From Legionellales bacterium UBA5158 (GTDB lineage Bacteria; Pseudomonadota; Gammaproteobacteria; DSM-16500), in contig DHXK01000233.1 in NCBI GenBank assembly GCA_002413665.1, positions 1 to 5,945 on the forward strand: a stretch of 5,945 nucleotides of DNA. Direction: 5' to 3'. Under the pieces are notes generated by a model. The model made no database searches and was not told the origin of the DNA. It was given only the letters and a program-made list of their open reading frames with translations. Numbering within the stretch: position 1 is the stretch's first letter; every line of letters starts with the position of its first letter. Below are positions 1 to 5,945 of this stretch, one piece after another. The position numbers were made by a program, and so were the translations under genes.

Positions 1-32
1 GCCTATGTGCAGTCCAGCTGCACTGCGTAGGC
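1..32 (-). terminator. Hairpin downstream of the 293-aa gene, possible terminator cut by window edge
   Basis: Two nested complementary arms are visible: positions 1-5 (GCCTA) pair with 28-32 (TAGGC), and 7-12 (GTGCAG) pair with 18-23 (CTGCAC) around a 5-nt loop. A small asymmetric internal loop separates the two stems. The structure begins 7 nt past the TAA of the minus-strand gene ending at 40, where an intrinsic terminator would be expected. The T tract that would complete it on the minus strand lies outside the window, so it could equally be a plain hairpin or an intergenic palindrome. Confidence 0.4.
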
Positions 33-39
33 TACATAT

Positions 40-921
40 TTATTGAGTTGGTTTGATAATCCCAGCTGCTGCACGCCCGGCTCTGGCATTAATCTCTACT
101 TGGGCTTGTTCCCTCATCTGTACATACAATTTTTCATTCATAGCCATTTGCGCATTAGGTCGGTAATGAGCTAGAAAAAAGTTCTCTGCGACATCCCAAT
201 TACCTCTAAAATTAAAAACTTCATCCAAGCTTCTTTTACCACAAATAGTCACCTCAATTTTGTGCTTATCTGGCAGTTTTGAATATTTACTCAGTTCTTT
301 TGCACGCAAAAAATTCTTAAGAGCAATCTTTTGATATTCATCGCCTCCACCTAGATTACCTTGATTTGCTAAATAATTTCCGATATCCAAATGAATGAGC
401 GCTGCATGAAGAAAGCCTAAGGTCCAATAATTATTAGTTAAACTCAGCGTATCCTGAGCTAATTGCGTTAAAGCTTGCTGCCCTACATTTAATTCAAGGT
501 AAGAGGATTTCAATATTTTTTGATTTGCCGCCATGCGCACCACTAAAGCAGAAAAAAATTTAAATTCACAAGCTTTATCTAAATAGAATTGTAATTTAGG
601 ATTATCTGGCGATGCTTTTAATTCGTTAAAACGATTATAACAATAACTTCCTAAGTATTGCTCAAACACAGTATAGGGTTCATTTATGTAGAGAGATTTT
701 ATGTTCACGCCAGGTAGCCCTTTTTTTTGCAAAGATTCAATCAAGGTCCGTGGTAGAACTAAGGCAGGATTTTTCAATTTCAGCCTCATTTTCTCGTCAT
801 TGTCATAAAGCTCTAATACACTTGCAGGATCACCCAGTGCTATTGTTTTTTTCTGAGTAATTGGCATAACTGATACGTCAGTAGGATTAGATGTTGAAAA
901 AAATGTTCTGGGCTCTGACAT
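40..921 (-). CDS. Hypothetical 293-aa helical protein with a TPR-like segment, possible secreted effector
   Basis: The function is not recognised. The protein is soluble, with no signal peptide or membrane segment, and looks mostly alpha-helical. Residues about 167-215 (from YWTLGFLHAALIH to LRAKELSKYSK) resemble one or two tetratricopeptide-type helical hairpins, suggesting protein binding. The N-terminal 25 residues are Ser/Thr/Pro-rich and probably disordered, and the C-terminus is a short Ala/Gly/Arg-rich tail ending IIKPTQ. I chose the ATG at 921 because GGTGGA (932-937) lies 10 nt upstream and the start falls 4 nt after the TAA of the upstream gene (926-928). A longer form from ATG 969 (309 aa) would overlap that gene by 44 nt and has no visible ribosome binding site. 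The arrangement implies co-transcription and translational coupling with the 822-aa protein, so the two may act together. It resembles uncharacterised Legionella-type helical proteins, but I cannot name a family with certainty. Confidence 0.8.
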   Translation of the reverse strand: MSEPRTFFSTSNPTDVSVMPITQKKTIALGDPASVLELYDNDEKMRLKLKNPALVLPRTLIESLQKKGLPGVNIKSLYINEPYTVFEQYLGSYCYNRFNELKASPDNPKLQFYLDKACEFKFFSALVVRMAANQKILKSSYLELNVGQQALTQLAQDTLSLTNNYWTLGFLHAALIHLDIGNYLANQGNLGGGDEYQKIALKNFLRAKELSKYSKLPDKHKIEVTICGKRSLDEVFNFRGNWDVAENFFLAHYRPNAQMAMNEKLYVQMREQAQVEINARAGRAAAGIIKPTQ

Positions 922-925
922 AGTT

Positions 926-3394
926 TTATCGTCCACCGTTGCTGCGTACAGAATGTTTGACTTGATCATTCTGAGACGAATCTAGCTCGTTCATTTCTCG
1001 ACTTTGTTGTAAGGGTACTATAGCTTCTGAAGTGAATTTGTCTACAGGCGCCAAGAGATAATCATCCGCAGGATCCCAAGATAAAATTTCAAGTTTCTCA
1101 CTATCGCTTGAACTACCAGATGATGAGGTGGCCGGTGATAAAGTTGGTTCATTTTCCCCCTGTAAAGCAAATTCGACCACGCTCTCTTGCACTGCAGGGA
1201 TTTCTCTTAGATCAGAAGGAGATAGTCGTGCTGATACAGCTTGGCCATCTATTTTTGTTTCCGCGCTTTCTTTAATTGCGTTTTTATTTATATCTATTTT
1301 TCCATTGATAGCTTGAATGTCAGCCTTCAATTTTTCAATCTGGACAGGATCTCCATTAATCTGATTTTCAATATATAGTTTGCTCTCTAAATTTTGTAAT
1401 TCAGCGGCAAGCGTTTTTCTTTCTCCTAATAGTGCCTTTACTTCAGGATCAAGTTGCAAAGATACTAAAGCAGATGCTACTACACGCGCGCTTGATTCAC
1501 TTAAATTTTCTCCTAATTTGATGCCATAGTCATTTGCAAAGGCTTGCTTTAATAGGTCTGGTCGCTTAACAAGTTCATCTAGCCCGTGTTGGTTGGAAGT
1601 ACAAAAAATTACTGCAGCCATCACATCATTTTTTTCTTTTACGTTTTCGACACCTTTAAAAATTTCAGCTAACAAAGGTAATAAAATTTTTCCGTGCACA
1701 TCACAAGCATTAGTAATTCCTTTTCCTGCTAAAACAGGAAATATATCTTCGTCAAAATGAACAACTTGATCTTTCAGTATTTTCGCCATGTTAACATTAC
1801 CAGCAGCTACATACATTTTAACTATTTCAAGATTATCCATATTTTCGTTAAAACCGGCCTCATTTCCTAACTTACCTATTATTTTATTGCCGTGTGTGGT
1901 AATAAATCCGGCAATTTTTTCATTAAAAGTCTGCAATGCTTCTGGACTAGTGCCCGCTACTCTGGCTGCATCTTCAACTCCCATCAATCCTTTCATGGAA
2001 GCTTCATCACCAAAACTTCTAAAAGGTCCATCTGCCATCATTCTGACATTTTGTCCTATTAGAATTTTAAAAACAGGTAGAACTGCATCAACGAATGCAT
2101 TTAATTTAGCTTTGTTCTCTGGCGTATCATATTTAAAATTAAACGGCTCTTTTTGCAGATGTGCAATGAAAGTCTGCTTTAATGCGGACTCTAATTCTTG
2201 CGGTAATTTTCCTGCCTCAGATACTACATAATTTAAAGCAAGTGTACTGCTTGATCGTTGGATGTCATTGGTCGCCAAAACACCCGACATCGCTTTGATA
2301 ACTTCATCAGGTGAATTATCAAAGTTCTCTGTTGATTTACCAAACGCTTCTAGTACCTTATTTTCTATGGCTAAAAGTGATTCATGTTTGGTGCCCGGCG
2401 CAAAAGACATATTTAATGTGGTACCTTTTATAGTAACGTCTTTCGCCACTGCTCCCATTGCAGCAATCTGCTCAGGTGATTGATCTCTTTTAAATTCTGC
2501 GTTGTAATGCTTTATAAATGCTTCCGCACTCAACCTTTCATTGGTGTGCTGTCCTTGATTTTGAATAATGTCATGAAATGCAGCTAAGCCGGCAGTCACT
2601 AGAGATAGTGGGCTATCCTTCAATTTAGCCCACATTGAATTCGGATCATAAACACTATTTTGATCTAGAATCGTTTGCATTTTTAGATGACTATCCATCT
2701 GCATTTCGAGAGCATGTAAAATAGTATGATAATTTTGATTGGTATCTTGAATTCCCATCAACTCAAGCATTCCACTCACTAAGACTTTTTTAAATCTATC
2801 AGTAAACTCTTGGCTTTTTGGTTTGTCTGCAGCTAAGGCAATCATGTGGTCTACAAAAACTTTATTATTTGGGGAAGATTGTTCCTTCGTTTTGTTAAGA
2901 ACCGAATCTAACAGTTCAGGAATGGTGCGCGGGGTATGATCACTGGGGAAGCCACTAGGTTTTAAATTGCTACGTTTTAGTACTTGAATAAAATTATCTA
3001 ATTTTTCAAGATTGCCTCCCATTGTTTGGGTAAGCTTTTCAACATAGCCTGGCTGTTCGATTTTTTCTTTAATGTCTTTATAAATTATAGCTAAATATTG
3101 GTAATTAGGATAGTTACTCTCCATTTTTAGCAACTCGGAATCGACTGCTGCTTTTGTCTCAGCATCTATTTTTTTAATTTCAAGTTTATAATTTTCATCC
3201 TTGGTATCGACTATGGAGTCTCTTTTATTTTTAAAAGTTGTTTTTAGAGCTGCCAAGACTTCAGTAGCTTTAATGATGAGGTTAGCATGAGGTAGTATTT
3301 TTTCGAGTATATGAGTAATTTCAAATTCACTTATCATATCATCTAAAGAGGGCTGAACTACCTTCCGCTCATTGGAGGATCTATCAGTTGCCAT
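926..3394 (-). CDS. Large HD-superfamily phosphohydrolase-like protein (822 aa), candidate effector
   Basis: Numbering is from the ATG at 3394. Residues 1-190 are helical and charged. Residues about 205-380 carry an HD-superfamily signature in the correct order: YHTILH (Y222, H223, H227), AAFHD (H274, D275), NERLSAE (N285, E286, E291) and ATND (D377). This matches the arrangement of predicted metal-dependent HD phosphohydrolases (YHN..H, FHD, NE..SAE, terminal Asp), in which His/Asp residues bind a divalent metal and hydrolyse phosphate esters; the substrate here is unknown. Residues 385-650 are helical with no recognised fold. About 654-714 look like a coiled coil (GERKTLAAELQNLESKL), followed by a Ser/acid-rich disordered stretch (751-775) and a polar C-terminus. 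There is no signal peptide or TM segment. The length and modular build are typical of type IVB-secreted effectors, which is inference. The ATG at 3394 is preferred over GTG 3412 (828 aa) because GAGG lies 5 nt upstream and the TATAAT box would place the transcript start only about 7 nt before the GTG. It is the first gene of a two-gene operon. Confidence 0.85.
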   Translation of the reverse strand: MATDRSSNERKVVQPSLDDMISEFEITHILEKILPHANLIIKATEVLAALKTTFKNKRDSIVDTKDENYKLEIKKIDAETKAAVDSELLKMESNYPNYQYLAIIYKDIKEKIEQPGYVEKLTQTMGGNLEKLDNFIQVLKRSNLKPSGFPSDHTPRTIPELLDSVLNKTKEQSSPNNKVFVDHMIALAADKPKSQEFTDRFKKVLVSGMLELMGIQDTNQNYHTILHALEMQMDSHLKMQTILDQNSVYDPNSMWAKLKDSPLSLVTAGLAAFHDIIQNQGQHTNERLSAEAFIKHYNAEFKRDQSPEQIAAMGAVAKDVTIKGTTLNMSFAPGTKHESLLAIENKVLEAFGKSTENFDNSPDEVIKAMSGVLATNDIQRSSSTLALNYVVSEAGKLPQELESALKQTFIAHLQKEPFNFKYDTPENKAKLNAFVDAVLPVFKILIGQNVRMMADGPFRSFGDEASMKGLMGVEDAARVAGTSPEALQTFNEKIAGFITTHGNKIIGKLGNEAGFNENMDNLEIVKMYVAAGNVNMAKILKDQVVHFDEDIFPVLAGKGITNACDVHGKILLPLLAEIFKGVENVKEKNDVMAAVIFCTSNQHGLDELVKRPDLLKQAFANDYGIKLGENLSESSARVVASALVSLQLDPEVKALLGERKTLAAELQNLESKLYIENQINGDPVQIEKLKADIQAINGKIDINKNAIKESAETKIDGQAVSARLSPSDLREIPAVQESVVEFALQGENEPTLSPATSSSGSSSDSEKLEILSWDPADDYLLAPVDKFTSEAIVPLQQSREMNELDSSQNDQVKHSVRSNGGR
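932..937 (-). promoter_or_regulatory. Ribosome binding site for the 293-aa gene, within the end of the upstream gene
   Basis: On the minus strand this reads GGTGGA, 10 nt before the ATG at 921, and it lies inside the last codons of the 822-aa gene. It supports the short start over ATG 969, whose upstream bases show no purine-rich motif, and fits reinitiation or coupled translation. Confidence 0.5.
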
Positions 3395-3397
3395 ACA

Positions 3398-3403
3398 CAC
3401 CTC
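3398..3403 (-). promoter_or_regulatory. Ribosome binding site deciding the start of the 822-aa gene
   Basis: The minus strand reads GAGGTG here, with the GAGG core (3400-3403) 5 nt from the ATG at 3394. The alternative GTG at 3412 is preceded only by A/T-rich sequence, so this site selects the 822-aa form. Confidence 0.65.
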
Positions 3404-3425
3404 GTCAAACACAAAATATATCTTA

Positions 3426-3455
3426 ATTATAGCGTAAAATAAATATATTGCTTAA
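3426..3455 (-). promoter_or_regulatory. Sigma70-type promoter for the HD/TPR-like operon
   Basis: A perfect TATAAT lies at 3426-3431 on the minus strand. A weak -35 (TTAAGC, 3 of 6 consensus positions) at 3450-3455 is 18 bp upstream. Transcription would begin near 3419, giving a leader of about 25 nt before the ATG at 3394. The weak -35 suggests an activator may be needed. The surroundings are very A/T-rich, so a chance TATAAT cannot be excluded. Confidence 0.45.
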
Positions 3456-3559
3456 AATATAACCAATTGATTTTATGAGTGTTTTTATGACCGAAAAATG
3501 TCCAGGTAGTTTGATTTGGTGCTATAAAAAATGACATCCCACATGATCTACTAATTCGT

Positions 3560-3576
3560 TTACGAGAGTTTCGTAA
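3560..3576. repeat. Perfect inverted repeat TTACGA-N5-TCGTAA in the divergent control region
   Basis: Two perfect 6-bp half-sites (3560-3565 and 3571-3576) surround GAGTT. The element lies between the two divergent transcription units, upstream of both promoter candidates. A palindrome of this size suits a dimeric transcription factor. It is not followed by a T run, so it is unlikely to be an intrinsic terminator. I do not recognise the regulator. Confidence 0.4.
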
Positions 3577-3614
3577 TCATGCGACATCCAAGAATATTTA
3601 TGTGATTATATATA

Positions 3615-3645
3615 TTGATCATAAAGTTTCGCCTCGCTGTATAGT
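3615..3645 (+). promoter_or_regulatory. Possible promoter for the CSS-EAL gene
   Basis: TTGATC (3615-3620, 4 of 6 matches to the -35) and TATAGT (3640-3645, 5 of 6 matches to the -10) are separated by 19 bp, slightly longer than optimal. The leader to the TTG at 3683 would be about 30 nt. This is the best candidate upstream of the gene but is weak and unproven. Confidence 0.3.
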
Positions 3646-3672
3646 GACTATCACCATCACTCATTGTTAATT

Positions 3673-3676
3673 GGAG
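3673..3676 (+). promoter_or_regulatory. Ribosome binding site deciding the TTG start of the EAL gene
   Basis: GGAG lies 6 nt before the TTG at 3683. An in-frame TAA at 3668-3670 prevents any earlier start. The TTG at 3671 has no purine-rich site in front of it and would overlap this motif. The first in-frame ATG (3755) falls inside the first membrane segment. Confidence 0.6.
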
Positions 3677-3682
3677 ACTCAA

Positions 3683-5224
3683 TTGCGAAGAGCCAGAGTT
3701 ATCATCATCGCAATATTTTTTGCTTTATTAGGCATTATTTTGCCTGTAGCCGCCATGCTGTATCTTTCATGGGATCGCGCTATCGCTTCTGAAGAAGTCA
3801 GGTTAACCCAATTTGCCCATAGGGTGATTGATCGAGCAAGCTTAACCATCAACGAAGGCAAGGGCATATTGCTTGCACTCGATAAACTAGATACGCCTCC
3901 TTGTTCCGATCGGCATATAGATCAAATTCGTCAAATGGCCATGAATGCTCACTCAATAGAGGAAATTGGATATTTTAAAAATGGATTATTGAAATGCACA
4001 TCATGGGGCTTGATCAAAAGTGTCATCCAGAAAGATGCTGTAGATTTTATAACATCAGATGGCTTTGAAGTTACCGTAAAAATGCAACCATTGGTGAGTT
4101 TAGACAGTAAGATGATGGCTGTACACTATGGTCATTATAATATACTCATAAACCCTACTCGATTTGTCGATGTGATTGCTGAGCCTTATATGCAATTTGC
4201 TATTGCAACAACCGATAATCGCCTCTTGGCTTCACTTAATAATCCTGACCCCCTCTTCCTTAAAGAAATTTTGGCTAATCCAAAATCTAAATTACATAGT
4301 GATTATCTCGTTGGCATAGTGCGTGAAGTAGGTTTAATAGCCATTGCAATAGAGCCAAGATATCTCGTTGATCAGGAGTTAACTGAATTTTATAAGCTAT
4401 TTTTACCTATAGGTGTATTGATTAGTATGGGTATGGTGTGGCTGGTGTTTTGGTTTTCTAGACGTAGGCTATCACCCTTGGGTGAATTAAAAATTGCAGT
4501 AGAGAATAAAGAATTTATAGTTCATTACCAACCGATAATTGAGCTGACTAGTGGAATGTGCATAGGTGCTGAAGCCTTAATTAGATGGGAACGTCCTGAT
4601 GGAATTATTATAAATCCCAATTATTTTATTCCATTGGCGGAAGAAAATGGATTACTGTCAGATATTACGAACCAGATCATTAAACAGGTTATTATTGATT
4701 TACAAACATTCCTTGTTGCTAACAAGCAAATACATATTGCTATTAATTTATGCCCTGATGATATTAAAACAGCACGTTTTTTACCCGTTCTACAAGCTGC
4801 TATGTTTCATACAGGAATAGAAACCCAACAAATTTGGTTAGAAATAACAGAGCGTGGATTTATGGATGTGGAGGCAGCACGCGCTACGCTGACTCAAGCA
4901 CGAAACCTAGGCTACAAAGTTGCGATTGATGATTTTGGTACGGGGTATTCCAGCTTATCCTATCTTGAAGGACTGCCTTTGGATGTACTTAAAATTGATA
5001 AATCATTTGTTGATACTATTGAAAAAGATTCTGCAACGAGTAGTGTAACTCCTCACATTATTGATATGGCAAAAACATTGGGCTTGAAAATTATTGCAGA
5101 AGGCATTGAAGTCAAACCACAAGCTGACTATTTGATTCAACATAAAGTCGAATATGGCCAAGGGTGGTTATATTCAAAAGCCTTACCCGCGAAAGAATTT
5201 ATTGAATATTGCCAAAGAAAATAA
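3683..5224 (+). CDS. CSS-motif EAL-domain c-di-GMP phosphodiesterase, membrane-bound (513 aa)
   Basis: Hydrolyses cyclic di-GMP to pGpG at the inner membrane. Numbering is from TTG 3683. Residues about 4-28 form the first TM helix. A periplasmic domain (29-237) carries the CSS-type signature: CSDRH with C74 and CTSWG with C105. TM2 spans about 238-258 and ends in the basic cluster SRRR, after which the EAL domain (about 265-510) follows directly with no GGDEF domain. Expected catalytic and metal-binding residues are present: E297 (EAL), N355 (AINL), E387 (EITE), D416/D417 (DDFGTG), K437 (LKIDKSF), E473 (AEGIE) and Q493 (GQGW). The enzyme should therefore be active. In E. coli CSS-EAL proteins, the periplasmic cysteines form a DsbA-dependent disulfide that restrains activity, and the reduced free-thiol form is the active one; the same control is plausible here. 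The canonical CSS triplet reads CTS at the second cysteine. A TTG start with a well-spaced GGAG implies modest translation. The gene is divergent from the HD operon and convergent with the 67-aa gene. Confidence 0.93.
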   Translation: MRRARVIIIAIFFALLGIILPVAAMLYLSWDRAIASEEVRLTQFAHRVIDRASLTINEGKGILLALDKLDTPPCSDRHIDQIRQMAMNAHSIEEIGYFKNGLLKCTSWGLIKSVIQKDAVDFITSDGFEVTVKMQPLVSLDSKMMAVHYGHYNILINPTRFVDVIAEPYMQFAIATTDNRLLASLNNPDPLFLKEILANPKSKLHSDYLVGIVREVGLIAIAIEPRYLVDQELTEFYKLFLPIGVLISMGMVWLVFWFSRRRLSPLGELKIAVENKEFIVHYQPIIELTSGMCIGAEALIRWERPDGIIINPNYFIPLAEENGLLSDITNQIIKQVIIDLQTFLVANKQIHIAINLCPDDIKTARFLPVLQAAMFHTGIETQQIWLEITERGFMDVEAARATLTQARNLGYKVAIDDFGTGYSSLSYLEGLPLDVLKIDKSFVDTIEKDSATSSVTPHIIDMAKTLGLKIIAEGIEVKPQADYLIQHKVEYGQGWLYSKALPAKEFIEYCQRK

Positions 5225-5251
5225 TATGTCACTTTATGCTTGCTTATTTAT

Positions 5252-5455
5252 TTATGAATTGTTATTAGCATTTTGATTCTGTGTAGACTGTGCTGGTTCT
5301 GGTGTGCTCATCATAACCGCTTGTTGTGTCTGAGTAGTTCTAACGAGTGAAAAAAATAATGGCATAGCGACCACCATTATTATAATCAAAACCCATTTCC
5401 ATAATGGAACGCGTTTAGATTCATTGGCGCTGTGTTCTTTATGTTTGTGTTTCAT
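5252..5455 (-). CDS. Small single-pass membrane protein (67 aa), unknown function
   Basis: This is a short unrecognised protein with a sensible membrane-protein layout. The cytoplasmic N-terminus is His/Lys-rich and basic (residues 1-16, KHKHKEH then SKR), followed by one TM helix at about 18-38 (LWKWVLIIIMVVAMPLFFSL) and a periplasmic tail rich in Thr, Gln and Asn (39-67). The basic N-terminus predicts N-in/C-out topology. The ATG at 5455 has GGAG (5466-5469) 10 nt upstream and a TATAAT box at 5505-5510. It ends 27 bp from the stop of the EAL gene, tail to tail, with no terminator hairpin visible between them. Topology, RBS and promoter together favour a real gene over a chance frame. No function is proposed. 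Confidence 0.65.
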   Translation of the reverse strand: MKHKHKEHSANESKRVPLWKWVLIIIMVVAMPLFFSLVRTTQTQQAVMMSTPEPAQSTQNQNANNNS

Positions 5456-5504
5456 TTTATGTTAACTCCGTCGGACTGCAGCCTGTTTAGAGAGACCTTT
5501 ATTT

Positions 5505-5534
5505 ATTATATTTAGTCTACCTTATAGATACCAG
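5505..5534 (-). promoter_or_regulatory. Possible promoter for the 67-aa membrane protein gene
   Basis: TATAAT occurs at 5505-5510 on the minus strand, with a poor -35 (CTGGTA, 3 of 6) at 5529-5534 and an 18-bp spacer. Initiation near 5498 would give a leader of about 43 nt. The pentamer AGTCT occurs twice on the plus strand around it (5514-5518 and 5533-5537). The region is A/T-rich, so the call is tentative. Confidence 0.35.
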
Positions 5535-5563
5535 TCTTTCATTACCAAAATAGTTTTACAGCG

Positions 5564-5945
5564 TTATGGTTTATTTTTATTTTTTGAAAACATAACGATG
5601 AGTTTTTCATTCTGAAACACAGCATTTTCAAGAATGCGGAAAATACGTGAGTGATTAAATATACCTTTATTTAAACCCTTTGTTTGATGAGCAATTTGTA
5701 ACTTAGTTTGAATTTGTAAAACTGCGTTATCAGGGTTAATAATATGTAGATCTAATTCCTTTTTAATCTGATTAAGTTCTTTTAAAAGCTTAGAAACCAT
5801 TTTATATTTACCAGTTTTCTCTTCATTATTTTCTCTATAAATTGAGACAACAGATTCAATATGTTCGAGATGAGCAAAAATTGTCGGCTCTTCTACGGTC
5901 TTATGAGGTAAAAAAAGGGATAGGCGGATTTTAATTAGAAGTGCG
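5564..5945 (-). CDS. C-terminal part of an unidentified protein, truncated by the right window edge
   Basis: The stop codon is at 5564-5566, and the frame has no stop from there to 5945, giving at least 126 residues. An ATG at 5800 would give a 78-aa protein, but it has only a poor ribosome binding site (CTGGTAA). The 48 codons upstream of it contain no stop, ATG, GTG or TTG and read as plausible coding sequence (for example TVEEPTIFAHLEHIESVV). The true start is therefore most likely outside the window. The visible part is charged and helical, with a coiled-coil-like stretch (KLLKELNQIKKELDL) and a very basic end (FSKNKNKP). It has no TM segment or recognised motif. It may be another effector-type protein, given its neighbours, but that is a guess. 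Confidence 0.65.
   Translation of the reverse strand, partial: ALLIKIRLSLFLPHKTVEEPTIFAHLEHIESVVSIYRENNEEKTGKYKMVSKLLKELNQIKKELDLHIINPDNAVLQIQTKLQIAHQTKGLNKGIFNHSRIFRILENAVFQNEKLIVMFSKNKNKP

Noticed and set aside
1128..2483. Several plus-strand open frames (1128-1316, 1788-2231, 2262-2483)
   Set aside because: They lie antisense within the 822-aa gene, which has coherent motifs and its own RBS and promoter. Their translations show no domain pattern, so they are shadow frames.
926..3394. Reading the HD-like domain as a SidE-type phosphoribosyl-ubiquitin phosphodiesterase
   Set aside because: It shares a general His...HD pattern, but YHT..H, FHDII and NERLSAE fit the generic HD phosphohydrolase layout better. 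Structural comparison would be needed to reopen this.
3531..3589. GACATCC repeated 50 bp apart (3533-3539 and 3583-3589)
   Set aside because: A single pair of 7-mers in the divergent region is too weak to call a regulatory repeat.
3395..3682. Known Legionella regulator sites: tandem PmrA-type TTAA boxes or CpxR-type GTAAA repeats
   Set aside because: Single TTAA and GTAAA words occur, but not in the required tandem spacing, so chance in A/T-rich DNA explains them.
3679..3867. Minus-strand open frame of 62 codons
   Set aside because: It is antisense to the start and first TM segment of the EAL gene and has no supporting signal.
3940..4480. GGDEF domain accompanying the EAL domain
   Set aside because: The EAL domain follows TM2 within about 20 residues, and no GG(D/E)EF motif is present; the N-terminal part is a periplasmic CSS domain.
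5225..5251. Bidirectional terminator between the convergent EAL and 67-aa genes
   Set aside because: The 27-bp gap is A/T-rich but has no GC-rich inverted repeat.
1..5945. CRISPR array, tRNA/rRNA, insertion sequence or integrase signature
   Set aside because: No regularly spaced repeats, cloverleaf-like sequence, transposase motifs or terminal inverted repeats were seen on either strand.

Overview
The window (AT-rich, by eye in the upper 30s % GC) looks like chromosome of an intracellular gammaproteobacterium, most likely Legionella or a close relative. This is an inference. It rests on a large soluble protein with an enzyme-like core, a coiled coil and a polar disordered tail, and on a small helical partner protein, both resembling Dot/Icm-type effectors, next to a CSS-motif EAL phosphodiesterase. 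No taxonomic marker gene is present, so the genus is not proven.

Layout: positions 1-32 hold a hairpin just beyond the end of the first gene. Two minus-strand genes follow as an apparent operon, read right to left: an 822-aa protein with an HD-superfamily phosphohydrolase-like core (3394-926), then a 293-aa helical protein with a TPR-like stretch (921-40) that starts 4 nt after the upstream stop codon. A roughly 290-bp divergent intergenic region (3395-3682) carries a TATAAT box for the operon, a weaker promoter candidate for the rightward gene and a perfect 6-bp inverted repeat. On the plus strand, 3683-5224 encodes a two-TM, periplasmic CSS-domain protein with a cytoplasmic EAL domain that retains all recognised c-di-GMP phosphodiesterase residues and most likely starts at TTG. 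Tail to tail with it is a 67-aa single-pass membrane protein (5455-5252). At the right edge is the 3' end of another minus-strand gene (5564 to beyond 5945). Its frame is open to the window edge, so the internal ATG at 5800 is probably not its true start.

How the genes may work together: the two minus-strand genes are probably co-transcribed and translationally coupled, so their products may act together or on one host pathway. The EAL protein would lower c-di-GMP in response to the periplasmic redox or thiol state of its CSS domain. Divergent transcription from a shared control region may link it to the effector-like operon, but nothing in the sequence proves this. No mobile element, CRISPR array, tRNA or rRNA was seen.
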